64,000 nt of DNA from Anaerovorax sp. IOR16 (GTDB lineage Bacteria; Bacillota; Clostridia; Peptostreptococcales; Anaerovoracaceae), in assembly GCF_017168145.1 (NCBI RefSeq), contig NZ_JADQTL010000009.1:124001-188000 (forward strand), written 5' to 3'. The notes below the pieces were generated by a model. The model worked only from the letters and a program-made list of their open reading frames with translations, had not been told where the DNA came from and did no database searches. The first letter of the stretch is position 1; the number at the start of each line of letters is the position of its first letter. The position numbers and the translations under genes were made by a program. Positions 8,723 to 17,124 of this stretch are shown here, in pieces.

Positions 8723-9904
8723 TCATTGTAGGGAATCAATAAACTCATTGAAGTCATCAAAATCACTTTGGATGAATTCATAAAGTACCGGTTCCTTAAA
8801 CTCATATTTCGCTGTTGGAATAATCATTAGGTTAATACCACTTTTATGCAAGCGATTTTCCAAATCTCGAATTTCTTCTTTTGTATATGCGGCAATGACC
8901 AATTGTCCATAGTCACTGATATAATAAAGGCCATGTACATCTTCATTTAATCGAAAGATTCGACGGGTTACATGGTCATTGTTTCGATTGAATTCCAAAT
9001 ATAATCTCCCATTATCATGAAGTGTTTGCATTGCACCTGTACTAAAAAGAGAAAATTCGCTTTCAAACTCATCTGGATCGACCAAAATCTCAAATAATGT
9101 GACGAATTCAGGCCGATTCAAAAGCATGGCAACCTCTGCTGGAGATACAGAAAATGAAGATCGTTTCTTTGCATAACATACTTTTTCATCTTCCAATTTT
9201 ACTTCTGAAAGAATAATTTTGTAGTTATTTCCAACTTCAATTAATGATTCGGATAAATAGGAAAGTGAGCCATCCATATTTATAAACTCTTCAATAGTAT
9301 TTCGACAAAGTGTTGAAGCCTTATCCTCGGCAATATCCTCAATATGCGCATTTTTTGTTAATAAATAAGAAGCACCTTCTGTATCTCTTCCAAAGGTACG
9401 CATTAGATAATAATGGACCACTTGATATTGCGATTTCATCTTTGTACATAATTTATTTGCGATATTCAATAGTTCTTCTGCAGTAAGTAAGATTGGATCT
9501 TCCAGTAAAAATGCATATTCATTTTGTGGCTCACAAGGCGTCACATTTAATGCTTGAGTTTCTTTAACAAATTGTTGAACTAAGTAACGAGATTCTCGTT
9601 CATTTAAGGTTTTTTTCTCACCACCAAGACCTTCAATAAGTGTTTTTTCAATAAGAGAAATTTCAAAGGCATCGTTTCCCATTACACTTTTATATGTTTC
9701 TAGCCCAAATTCTTCTGCATCAAAATAAAAAAACTGATGAAAATCAGAATAAAATGTGGGACTTTCTAACATCCAGTGAATATGCAAGCCAACAACACCC
9801 ATGAGTCTTGTATCGGTTACATAAGCAGAGATAAATTTACGCTCACTAACTGCAACGGTGTTACTTCCGCCACCTTGAATTACTTTTAAATCATTACGGT
9901 TCAA
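8723..9904 (-). CDS. Conserved-looking protein of unknown function
   Basis: I do not recognise this 393-aa acidic, soluble protein. It has no signal peptide, no clear membrane segment and no nucleotide-binding or metal-binding motif. The N-terminus has a GGGS stretch (residues 11-14). The centre is helix-rich, and the C-terminal third alternates beta-like strands (for example HGLYYISDYGQLVIAAYTKE) and ends in an acidic DFDDFNEFIDSL tail. It is a full-length open frame with good codon use and stands alone between the uppS-like gene and the IS110 copy, so it is likely real. Confidence 0.6.
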   Translation of the reverse strand: MNRNDLKVIQGGGSNTVAVSERKFISAYVTDTRLMGVVGLHIHWMLESPTFYSDFHQFFYFDAEEFGLETYKSVMGNDAFEISLIEKTLIEGLGGEKKTLNERESRYLVQQFVKETQALNVTPCEPQNEYAFLLEDPILLTAEELLNIANKLCTKMKSQYQVVHYYLMRTFGRDTEGASYLLTKNAHIEDIAEDKASTLCRNTIEEFINMDGSLSYLSESLIEVGNNYKIILSEVKLEDEKVCYAKKRSSFSVSPAEVAMLLNRPEFVTLFEILVDPDEFESEFSLFSTGAMQTLHDNGRLYLEFNRNNDHVTRRIFRLNEDVHGLYYISDYGQLVIAAYTKEEIRDLENRLHKSGINLMIIPTAKYEFKEPVLYEFIQSDFDDFNEFIDSLQ

Positions 9905-10114
9905 TCTTTTTCCTCCATGATTGTTGATATAGTCTCAATAATAAAGTATACCCTATTTTTTTATAAATGTGTTAAAATAAATATAAAATTAGCCTGCAAA
10001 TAAAAAGTCAATAGTAAAAAGTTGATTTTTTTCAAAAGTACAATGAGGAAATATGACCATCACAAAAAGACCACCGGATATGGCTGGTCTGAAATAAGGG
10101 TATGTATGTGGTAA

Positions 10115-11320
10115 TTACTGCGGAAGAGATGCTAAGTATTCTTTCACTCGTCCATAGTAGATACGTAAGAACTTATTGGCACCTGCAGTCATGTAGACAT
10201 AATAAGGTTTACCTTGAGCACGTTTCTTGTCCATAAATAGATACACGGCATCATCCTGTGGCTTATTTTTGATAAGAGCGTCCATGACCTGAAACAAAGT
10301 TTTACGCAAGGTAGAAGATCCTCTTTTGGAAGCATGAACACTCTTTTGTTCATAGGTTCCAGATTGATTTACACCTGGATCGACACCAGCAAATGCTGTA
10401 ATGGCGCCTTTGTGAGTAAAGCGTGTAACATCTCCAATTTCAGCAATTAGCTGAGGACCTAGAGACGAACCAACGCCTTTCATTTCCATGACGATAAAGT
10501 ACTCTGGCAGTTTAGATGCAGTTTCATGCATTAAAGAACGAAGTTGTTCCACTGTTTGAGAGGCGATATTTAGCTGTTCTACAGCCTGTTTAACAATCAG
10601 TTTGGTTAAGTCATCTTTAGGAAGTACGGGAATAAGCTCCTTAGCTGCACCATAGATTTCTTCAGCTTTTGATTTACTGAAGTTGTACTTCTTTCTCTTG
10701 CACCATTTCTGATAATGGTCGGTGAAAGCATTTAGAGACATTTTACGAACACAGTCCACATGCCAGTATGTAGTGGCGAAATCAACCCATTTCTGACTAC
10801 CATCATTACGGGCAGGGCTATCGAAGTAAGTATTAACACCTGGATAGGTTTGATCAAGAATGCCGATAAAGTTGTTTTTCATAGCCGTTTTGTGCTTCAT
10901 ATAGAAACCAAACTGACGGTTCATTGTTTTTAACTGATTGCGTATTTCATCCATAAGACAATACTGTTTCAAATCAGTCCAGCTGTCAAGAGCATAACGA
11001 GCTATTTTAACAGCATCTGCCTTATCAGACTTGACTTTACGGAGAGAATTATCTCCGAAATCTTTAATAAGTTTTGGATTTACGGCACTTACGAAAAGAT
11101 TTGCCTGAGAAAGCTCATGAGCTAATGGTTCGTAATAACGACCAGTATGCTCCATGACAATCCGTGATTCACCTTCAATGGATTTGATTTGTTCAATTAA
11201 GAAACTAATTTCACTTGAAGTGTGGTGAATCTCAAAAGGTGAAGAAATAATCTCACCATATGGGCGGAGAATAGCAATCATGCTTTTGCCCTTAGAAACA
11301 TCAATACCTACTGCGTTCAT
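10115..11320 (-). CDS. IS110-family DEDD/serine recombinase
   Basis: A 401-aa transposase with the two-domain IS110 plan. The N-terminal RuvC-like DEDD domain shows Asp7 (VGIDVSKG), Glu in VMEHTGRYY and the SDKADA acidic pair. The C-terminal Tnp domain has a helix-hairpin segment (MKGVGSSLGPQLIAEIGD) and AFAGVDPGVNQSGTY, where the Ser of NQSG matches the nucleophile position of IS621-type enzymes. The reading frame is intact, so the copy could be active. IS110 enzymes are guided by an RNA that pairs with both target and donor DNA. That RNA is expected from the region just upstream (11321-11600). Confidence 0.93.
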   Translation of the reverse strand: MNAVGIDVSKGKSMIAILRPYGEIISSPFEIHHTSSEISFLIEQIKSIEGESRIVMEHTGRYYEPLAHELSQANLFVSAVNPKLIKDFGDNSLRKVKSDKADAVKIARYALDSWTDLKQYCLMDEIRNQLKTMNRQFGFYMKHKTAMKNNFIGILDQTYPGVNTYFDSPARNDGSQKWVDFATTYWHVDCVRKMSLNAFTDHYQKWCKRKKYNFSKSKAEEIYGAAKELIPVLPKDDLTKLIVKQAVEQLNIASQTVEQLRSLMHETASKLPEYFIVMEMKGVGSSLGPQLIAEIGDVTRFTHKGAITAFAGVDPGVNQSGTYEQKSVHASKRGSSTLRKTLFQVMDALIKNKPQDDAVYLFMDKKRAQGKPYYVYMTAGANKFLRIYYGRVKEYLASLPQ

Positions 11321-11600
11321 AAATTTGTCACTCCTATAGATTATTGCAATGGATAAACACCAGTTTTACTCATTGCCTATTCCATCTACTGTGGTGTGAC
11401 CCGAACGTACTGTAGGAAGCAGTTCAACCTGCATAAAACGAACGCTGCGAATGAGGAGCTGGTTAGCAGTCTAATTTACGGACGCGAAGTCCAAGAAAGG
11501 AAGACGCCATACCTATTGCTCCATACATTCTAACAGCTTAAGCAACAAGATGGATAGTGACCTGACTGGCTGTCAAGCACATTAACCATAAATATATTGT
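11321..11600 (-). ncRNA. Putative IS110 bridge RNA region (left non-coding end)
   Basis: About 280 nt upstream of the transposase contain no open frame but several short hairpins and conserved-looking blocks. On the minus strand a TTGACA box lies at 11571-11576, so a transcript could start near 11545 and run to the transposase start. In the IS110 group (not the IS1111 group) the guide RNA is encoded at this end. The call rests on position and composition. I cannot fold the RNA or assign the target and donor loops by eye. Confidence 0.55.
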
Positions 11601-11625
11601 AGTAGAAAGGAAATGAATTTGGGAT

Positions 11626-12513
11626 ATGGAACAGCAGAAAAAATATCAAAAAGTACGAAAAGCAATTATACCTGCAGCCGGACTAGGGACCCGGTTTTTA
11701 CCGGCAACAAAAGCTTTGCCGAAGGAAATGATTCCCATTGTAGATAAGCCGGCCATTCAATACATAGTAGAGGAAGCTCTTGATGCTGGAATAGAAGAGA
11801 TATTAATTGTCATTGGAAGGGATAAAGCTGCTATTGAGGATCATTTTGATAAATCCTTTGAAATGGAAGAAGAATTGGACAAAAAGGGGAAAAAAGAGCT
11901 TTTGCAGATAGTACGAAACATCTCTAATTTGGCTGACATCCATTTTGTGCGACAGAAATCACCCCTTGGTTTGGGACATGCTGTGAACAAAGGACGTATC
12001 TTTGCAGAAGATGAACCTGTAGCGGTGTTGCTGCCGGATGAAATTATGGATTGTGAAGTACCTTGCATCAAACAAATGCTTGATGTATATGAAGAATATG
12101 GTAGTTCTGTGTTAGGCGTACGTGAGGTAGAGAAGCACGACGTTTCAAAGTATGGAATTGTAGATGCAAAACCGTGTGGCGAAAATATTTATCAAGTGAA
12201 AGATTTGGTTGAAAAACCGAGTTTTGAAGATGCTCCTTCTAATTTGGCAATCATTGGTCGTTATATTATAACTGGAGAAATATTTCATTTATTAAATGAA
12301 ATACAGCCAGGTGCCGGGGGAGAGCTTCAACTGACTGATGCGTTGCGTTTGCTTGCAAAAAGGCAAAACATGTTAGCATGTGCTTTTAAAGGAAACCGTT
12401 ACGATTCAGGGGATAAATTTGGCTTCCTACAGGCTACCGTTGAGTTAGCACTGAAACGAGAGGATATTGGCCCTCGATTCCGAGATTATTTAAAAGAATT
12501 ATTACAAGAATAG
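11626..12513 (+). CDS. galU: UTP--glucose-1-phosphate uridylyltransferase
   Basis: This 295-aa enzyme makes UDP-glucose from UTP and glucose-1-phosphate for cell-surface glycans and glycolipids. The nucleotide-binding signature IPAAGLGTRFLPATKALP is at residues 14-31, followed by PKEMIPIVDKPAIQYIVEEA, the typical GalU sugar-nucleotidyltransferase N-terminus. Length is normal. A GAAAGGAAATG ribosome site precedes the start. The gene begins about 25 bp beyond the likely end of the IS110 copy, so its present promoter may lie in or across the IS end. A 33-bp gap to nnrE suggests co-transcription. Confidence 0.93.
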   Translation: MEQQKKYQKVRKAIIPAAGLGTRFLPATKALPKEMIPIVDKPAIQYIVEEALDAGIEEILIVIGRDKAAIEDHFDKSFEMEEELDKKGKKELLQIVRNISNLADIHFVRQKSPLGLGHAVNKGRIFAEDEPVAVLLPDEIMDCEVPCIKQMLDVYEEYGSSVLGVREVEKHDVSKYGIVDAKPCGENIYQVKDLVEKPSFEDAPSNLAIIGRYIITGEIFHLLNEIQPGAGGELQLTDALRLLAKRQNMLACAFKGNRYDSGDKFGFLQATVELALKREDIGPRFRDYLKELLQE

Positions 12514-12545
12514 TATTTATATATACGTGTGAATCAAAGGTAGGT

Positions 12546-13234
12546 ATGAATATGGATAAGAGATATCATCAGGTGGTAGCCTGCAAAGAAATGAAAGAAA
12601 TAGAAAAAAAGCGGATGAGGAAGGTCTTTCCTATAGACAGATGATGGAAAATGCGGGGACTGCTGCAGCAAAAGTTATCTTTGAAAAAAGTAAGGATTCT
12701 TTTTCAGATAAAAATAATATAGTGATTTTTTGCGGTAAAGGAAATAATGGCGGAGATGGATTTGTTGTCGGCAGATATCTTTTAGAAAGGAATCAGAATG
12801 TAACGATGGTGTTGGCTGATGGACAACCCAAAACGGAAGATGCAATTGCCAATGCTGCGATTTTATCAGCGAGAGGAATTTCAATGATTGATGCAGAGAA
12901 ACATCTTGAGATTCTTCCTCAAGCTATTAAAAATGCAAGTGTTATCATTGATGCAATTTATGGAACTGGATTTCATGGAAACTTAAACGATACAGTTCGG
13001 ATGTGTGCAAGATTAATAAATGAGACAGCGAAAGAAGAAAAATCACGGATGAAAAACAAAGTTTTTTCTTTGGATATCCCAACCGGATTAAATGGAGATT
13101 ATGGACAGCCAGACGTGGATACGGTTATCGCTGATAAAACAATCGTATTTCATAGGTTAAAGCCAGTTCATAAATTGAAGGAAGTAATCAAATTTTGTGG
13201 TGAGATTATAGTCGTTGGAATTGGAATTGATTAA
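12546..13234 (+). CDS. nnrE: NAD(P)H-hydrate epimerase, with a -1 frameshift at A7
   Basis: This encodes the YjeF_N domain that repairs NADHX and NADPHX by epimerisation. The signature GKGNNGGDGFVVGRYL is intact. It is the stand-alone epimerase form; no NnrD dehydratase domain follows. The usual N-terminal helix (EMKEIEKK...DEEGLSYRQMMENAG) is split between two frames. Frame one starts at ATG 12546 or 12552 and the other continues from the A7 run at 12604-12610. The downstream frame alone gives 197 aa from 12641 and would lack conserved residues. The break falls on A AAA AAG (12605-12611) in exactly the register for a -1 slip. A base-call deletion, a true mutation or programmed slippage would all fit. 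Confidence 0.75.
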
Positions 13235-13262
13235 AAATAGAAAAATATTCGTAGTCGAGTGT

Positions 13263-13291
13263 TTGACATTCTGGCTTTATGGTTATATAAT
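13263..13291 (+). promoter_or_regulatory. metK promoter
   Basis: Consensus TTGACA at 13263-13268 and TATAAT at 13286-13291 with 17-bp spacing. Transcription would start near 13298, just before the riboswitch. Confidence 0.88.
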
Positions 13292-13311
13292 AATTACACA
13301 ATCGAATAAGA

Positions 13312-13426
13312 CCTTATCAAGAGTGGCAGAGGGAATAGGCCCTGTGAAGCCCGGCAACCTAGGTGCCTGAGAAATCTCAGACAGAAAAGGTGCTACGTCC
13401 TACAGATTTTATTCTGAGAGATGAGG
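13312..13426 (+). ncRNA. SAM-I (S-box) riboswitch aptamer
   Basis: Shows the S-box core: AAGAGTGGCAGAGGGA, then GGCCC...GAAGCCCGGCAACC and the later GGTGC...TCC segment. P1 is formed by CCTTATC (13312-13318) with GATGAGG (13420-13426). Binding of S-adenosylmethionine should stabilise P1 and let the downstream terminator form, turning off metK when SAM is plentiful. Confidence 0.95.
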
Positions 13427-13450
13427 AGAAGATAGTATTATGCATAGTAT

Positions 13451-13477
13451 AGCCTCTTCTTCGGAAGAGGCTTTTTT
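13451..13477 (+). terminator. Riboswitch-controlled terminator
   Basis: A perfect 9-bp stem (13451-13459 with 13464-13472) capped by a TTCG tetraloop and followed by six T. The purine-rich strand at 13420-13432 could pair with the pyrimidine-rich left arm to give the antiterminator when SAM is low. Confidence 0.93.
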
Positions 13478-13552
13478 CGTAATAGAAATATCGTATCCTA
13501 TCTTACGTGTATTTTACGTATTTTTTATAGTAGTAAAGGGAGGAAAAAAAGA

Positions 13553-14740
13553 ATGGCTAAAAGATTGTTTACATCGGAGTCCGTAACAGAAGGACATCCA
13601 GATAAAATGTGCGATCAGATCTCTGATGCAATTTTGGATGCAATTTTTGAGCAAGATCCAAATGGTAGAGTTGCAGCAGAAACAACAGTGACAACGGGAC
13701 TGGCAATGGTGGTTGGTGAAATTAGTACAAATTGTTATGTTGACATTCCTAAAATTATTCGTAATGTAATCAAGGACATCGGTTATACTAAAGGTGAATA
13801 TGGCTATGATGGTAATACCTGTGCAGTTATGACTGCAATTGATGAACAATCCGGTGACATTGCTATGGGTGTTGACAAAGCTCTTGAGTATAAAGAAGGT
13901 ACTTTACAGGATAACATTGAGTCTATTGGAGCAGGAGATCAAGGCATTATGTTTGGATATGCCTGCAATGAGACGGATGAGTTAATGCCGATGCCAATTT
14001 CTTTGGCTCATAAATTAGCGATGCAATTGACGAAAGCAAGAAAAGAAAATAAGTTATCTTATTTGCGTCCGGATGGAAAGACACAGGTAACGGTTGAGTA
14101 TGATGGGGATAAGGTGGCTCGTGTCGATACCGTACTTATTTCTACTCAGCATGATCCAGATGTGACACAGGAGCAAATTCGAAAGGATATCATTGAACAC
14201 GTAATTGCACCGATTATTCCTAAAGAACTCTTGGATGAAAATACAAAGTATTTTGTAAATCCTACCGGTCGATTTGTGATCGGAGGTCCACATGGAGATT
14301 CCGGCTTAACAGGAAGAAAAATCATTGTCGATACTTACGGTGGTTATGCAAGACATGGCGGTGGTGCTTTCTCCGGAAAAGACCCTACAAAGGTAGATCG
14401 TTCCGCAGCTTATGCAGCACGATATGTTGCGAAGAATATCGTAGCTGCCGGACTTGCTGACAAATGTGAAATTGAGCTTGCTTATGCTATTGGAGTTGCA
14501 AAACCGGTCTCTATTTTAGTAGAAACCTTTGGAACCGGTAAAATTTCTGAAGAAAAGATATCCGAGTTGGTAGAAAAGAACTTTGATTTAAGACCGGCTG
14601 CGATTATTCGTGATTTGGATCTGCGTAGACCGATTTATAGAAAGCTTGCAGCATATGGACATTTTGGAAGAACTGACATTGATTTGACTTGGGAGAAAAC
14701 AGATAAGGCTGAGATTCTAAGGAAAGAAGCACAGCTGTAA
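13553..14740 (+). CDS. metK: S-adenosylmethionine synthetase
   Basis: This 395-aa enzyme joins methionine and ATP to make SAM. Signatures present are [14 protein letters not shown] (ATP/methionine binding), [12 protein letters not shown] (family signature 1) and [19 protein letters not shown] (signature 2, the P-loop-like region). Length is standard. It is the only gene under the SAM-I riboswitch and ends at a strong terminator, so it is a single-gene feedback unit. An AAGGGAGG ribosome site precedes the ATG. Confidence 0.97.
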   Translation: MAKRLFTSESVTEGHPDKMCDQISDAILDAIFEQDPNGRVAAETTVTTGLAMVVGEISTNCYVDIPKIIRNVIKDIGYTKGEYGYDGNTCAVMTAIDEQSGDIAMGVDKALEYKEGTLQDNIESIGAGDQGIMFGYACNETDELMPMPISLAHKLAMQLTKARKENKLSYLRPDGKTQVTVEYDGDKVARVDTVLISTQHDPDVTQEQIRKDIIEHVIAPIIPKELLDENTKYFVNPTGRFVIGGPHGDSGLTGRKIIVDTYGGYARHGGGAFSGKDPTKVDRSAAYAARYVAKNIVAAGLADKCEIELAYAIGVAKPVSILVETFGTGKISEEKISELVEKNFDLRPAAIIRDLDLRRPIYRKLAAYGHFGRTDIDLTWEKTDKAEILRKEAQL

Positions 14741-14757
14741 ATGAAAAGCATACAATG

Positions 14758-14797
14758 AAAGGGAAATGGTCACATATGGTTGACCATTTCCCTTTTT
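14758..14797 (+). terminator. metK terminator
   Basis: A 15-bp perfect stem (14758-14772 with 14781-14795) with an 8-nt loop ending in a T run. Confidence 0.92.
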
Positions 14798-14902
14798 TGC
14801 AGTAAAATAGGAAAAATATTAAATAAAATTTGGTGAATGCAAGGTAACCTGCAAAATACCCCGTTTTATATAAATAGAAATTTTAAGAGAGGAACCAATC
14901 AA

Positions 14903-16216
14903 ATGGGAGTGAAAGTAGCGAAATTTGGAGGAAGCTCCGTAGCAGACGCCATTCAGCTATCCAAGGTCAAGAGCATCATAGAGGCTGACGCAGATAGACG
15001 ATATGTGGTGGTATCCGCTCCGGGAAAACGTTTTAGTGAAGACAATAAAATGACGGATTTACTTTATTTGTGTAAGACGCACATAGAACACAATGTACCG
15101 TATGATCAAGTGTTTCAGGTAATTTGCGATCGTTTTCGTGCGATGGAAATGAATCTTGGTGTTGATGTCAATTTAGAAATGGAATTTGTTAAAATTAGAG
15201 AGAATCTAGAAAGTGGTGCCAGTGCAGACTATGTCGCAAGTCGTGGAGAGTATTTGAGTGCGGTATTGACCGCAGCGTATTTAGGCTATGACTTTGTGGA
15301 TGCTGCCGGTTTGGTACAGTTTGATGAAAAGGGAAGGTTCTTGGATGAAGAGACCAATGAAGCTCTTTCTAAGGCTTTGTCAGAGCATGAAAGAGCGGTT
15401 ATTCCGGGATTTTTTGGAACGTATCCTGACGGAAGCATTAAGACCTTTTCCAGAGGCGGGTCGGATATTACCGGGTCTCTTGTAGCAAAAGCCGTAAAGG
15501 CAGACGTTTATGAAAATTGGACGGATGTACCGGGATTTTTAGTTGCAGATCCGCGTATTATTAAAAATCCGGAACCGATAAAAACAGTATCTTATCAAGA
15601 ATTAAGAGAATTGTCCTATATGGGCGCAAGTGTACTGCATGAGGATGCTGTTTATCCAGTGAGAGAAGCCAACATTCCGATTAACATTCGTAATACCAAT
15701 GATCCGGAACATCCGGGTACAATTATTCTATCGGAGCCGGATCGTAGCTCTGATCGTATTGTGACAGGAATTGCAGGAAGTAAAGATTTCTCTGTTATTG
15801 CGATATCAAAAAATATGATGGCCTCAGAACGAGGGTTCATACGCCGTGTATTGAGTATTTTAGAAGATTATGACGTTCCTGTAGAGCATTTGCCGAGCGG
15901 CATTGATACCATTTCAATTGTTGTTTCTAATAAAAAGCTCAATCGTGCCTTGGATGAAATTTTAGAAGAAATTGAACGAAAGGTACAACCGGATAAAATT
16001 GATGTATTTAATAATATGGCTTTGATAGCAACGGTAGGAGCTGGAATGACCAATCGTAGGGGGGTATCGGCAACATTGTTTACTGCACTTTATGAAGCAA
16101 AGGTAAACATTCGAATGATCGATCAAGGTTCCAGTGAAATTAATATTATTGTCGGTGTAGAAAATAAAGATTTTGAAACAGCAATTAAAGCTATTTATAA
16201 TGCCTTTGTAAAATAG
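14903..16216 (+). CDS. lysC: Aspartate kinase
   Basis: A 437-aa aspartokinase catalysing the first step of the Lys, Thr and Met branch. The N-terminal kinase signature KFGGSSVADA is followed by the aspartate-binding FSRGGSDITGS block. The C-terminus holds two ACT domains (from about residue 300) for amino-acid feedback. I chose ATG 14903 because AGAGAGG lies 10 nt upstream and the conserved KFGGSS starts at once. An in-frame ATG at 14837 would add 22 residues unlike the family. No lysine riboswitch or leader peptide was seen, so control is probably allosteric. It stands between two terminators. Confidence 0.93.
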   Translation: MGVKVAKFGGSSVADAIQLSKVKSIIEADADRRYVVVSAPGKRFSEDNKMTDLLYLCKTHIEHNVPYDQVFQVICDRFRAMEMNLGVDVNLEMEFVKIRENLESGASADYVASRGEYLSAVLTAAYLGYDFVDAAGLVQFDEKGRFLDEETNEALSKALSEHERAVIPGFFGTYPDGSIKTFSRGGSDITGSLVAKAVKADVYENWTDVPGFLVADPRIIKNPEPIKTVSYQELRELSYMGASVLHEDAVYPVREANIPINIRNTNDPEHPGTIILSEPDRSSDRIVTGIAGSKDFSVIAISKNMMASERGFIRRVLSILEDYDVPVEHLPSGIDTISIVVSNKKLNRALDEILEEIERKVQPDKIDVFNNMALIATVGAGMTNRRGVSATLFTALYEAKVNIRMIDQGSSEINIIVGVENKDFETAIKAIYNAFVK

Positions 16217-16237
16217 AAGCATCATTATATAAAAAGA

Positions 16238-16290
16238 AAAAAACAAGTATTTTTTAAAAAAGAATGGTTTTAAAAATACTTGTTTTTTGT
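16238..16290 (+). terminator. lysC terminator
   Basis: A 17-bp A/T-rich stem (16238-16254 with 16272-16288) followed by further T residues. Confidence 0.8.
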
Positions 16291-16322
16291 TTCTTTTTGG
16301 AATTAAATCTTAATAAAATATA

Positions 16323-16379
16323 TTTCTTAATAAAAATTAAGAAATTTCCTAATATTTCTTAAAGTGAAAATGTTATAAT
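16323..16379 (+). promoter_or_regulatory. Promoter of the two-component pair with TTTCYTAA repeats
   Basis: TATAAT at 16374-16379 has no good -35 box at 17 bp. Instead TTTCTTAA (16323), an inverted copy TTAAGAAA (16337), TTTCCTAA (16345) and TTTCTTAA (16355) lie upstream. The last two are 10 bp apart, the usual layout for OmpR-class regulators. Autoregulation is likely. Confidence 0.6.
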
Positions 16380-16425
16380 ATTAACGAGAAATAAATGTTT
16401 TATTTTTACAGTATGGAGTTGAATA

Positions 16426-17124
16426 ATGATGCAAAAAAAACGTATTTTAATTGCGGATGATAGCCCTGAAATTATAGAAATATTAACAATTCTACTTAAT
16501 TCAGAGGAGTATGATGTGATAACAGCCATGAATGGTGAAGATGCGGTTAATCTGGTAGATGACACCATTGATCTGATTGTTCTTGATGTGATGATGCCTT
16601 TAAAATCCGGGTTTATTGCCTGCAAGGAAATTCGCGAAAAGACCATTGCACCGATTCTTTTTCTTACTGCAAAGGATAATGACTCAGATAAGGCCATCGG
16701 TTTTAGTGCTGGAGGAGATGATTATTTATCCAAGCCATTTTCTTACCCGGAATTTTTGGCACGGGTAAAATCGCTTTTGAGGCGCTATTATGTTTATCAA
16801 GGAAAACAACAGACGGAAACAAATAAAAATTTATGCATTGATTTACTTAATATTGATTTAATTAAGCAGCAAGTTACGTTAGACGGCAAGGAGATTCTAT
16901 TAACTGGTTTAGAATACCGAATTCTTGTTTTGATGGCTAAGAATCGAAAAAAAATATTTACAGCACAAAATTTATATGAAAGTATTTGGAATGAACCTTA
17001 TTTTTATTCTGCTAATAATACGATAATGGTACATATTTTAAAGCTTCGTAAAAAAATAGAATCGGATTATAAAGAACCGAAAATTATTAAAACGGCTTGG
17101 GGGAAAGGCTATTATGTTGATTGA
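16426..17124 (+). CDS. OmpR/PhoB-family response regulator
   Basis: A 232-aa regulator. The receiver domain (residues 1-120) has the acidic pair in LIADDSPE, the phospho-acceptor Asp in VLDVMMP and the conserved Lys in LSKPFSYPEF. Residues about 135-230 form the winged-helix Trans_reg_C DNA-binding domain. It overlaps the kinase gene by 11 bp, so the two are translationally coupled. Targets probably include its own promoter and perhaps nhaC, which follows the pair and has TTTCTTTAAG-like motifs upstream. Confidence 0.93.
   Translation: MMQKKRILIADDSPEIIEILTILLNSEEYDVITAMNGEDAVNLVDDTIDLIVLDVMMPLKSGFIACKEIREKTIAPILFLTAKDNDSDKAIGFSAGGDDYLSKPFSYPEFLARVKSLLRRYYVYQGKQQTETNKNLCIDLLNIDLIKQQVTLDGKEILLTGLEYRILVLMAKNRKKIFTAQNLYESIWNEPYFYSANNTIMVHILKLRKKIESDYKEPKIIKTAWGKGYYVD

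Larger units (their letters stand above)
10040..11605 (-). mobile_element. IS110-family insertion sequence (limits approximate)
   Basis: One transposase gene on the minus strand preceded by about 285 bp of non-coding sequence that differs from ordinary intergenic DNA in having mixed composition and several short stems. This matches IS110 group architecture: no terminal inverted repeats, a long non-coding left end and a short right end. I cannot fix the ends to the base. The left limit lies between about 10000 and 10110, the right between about 11580 and 11610. The copy sits directly upstream of galU and may separate it from its former promoter. Confidence 0.75.

Noticed and set aside
12641-13234. 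nnrE as an intact gene starting at 12641
   Set aside because: It would lack the conserved first helix, which is present in the preceding frame.
14798-14902. Lysine riboswitch or leader peptide before lysC
   Set aside because: The gap is too short and has none of the L-box core; the in-frame ATG at 14837 only extends the same frame.
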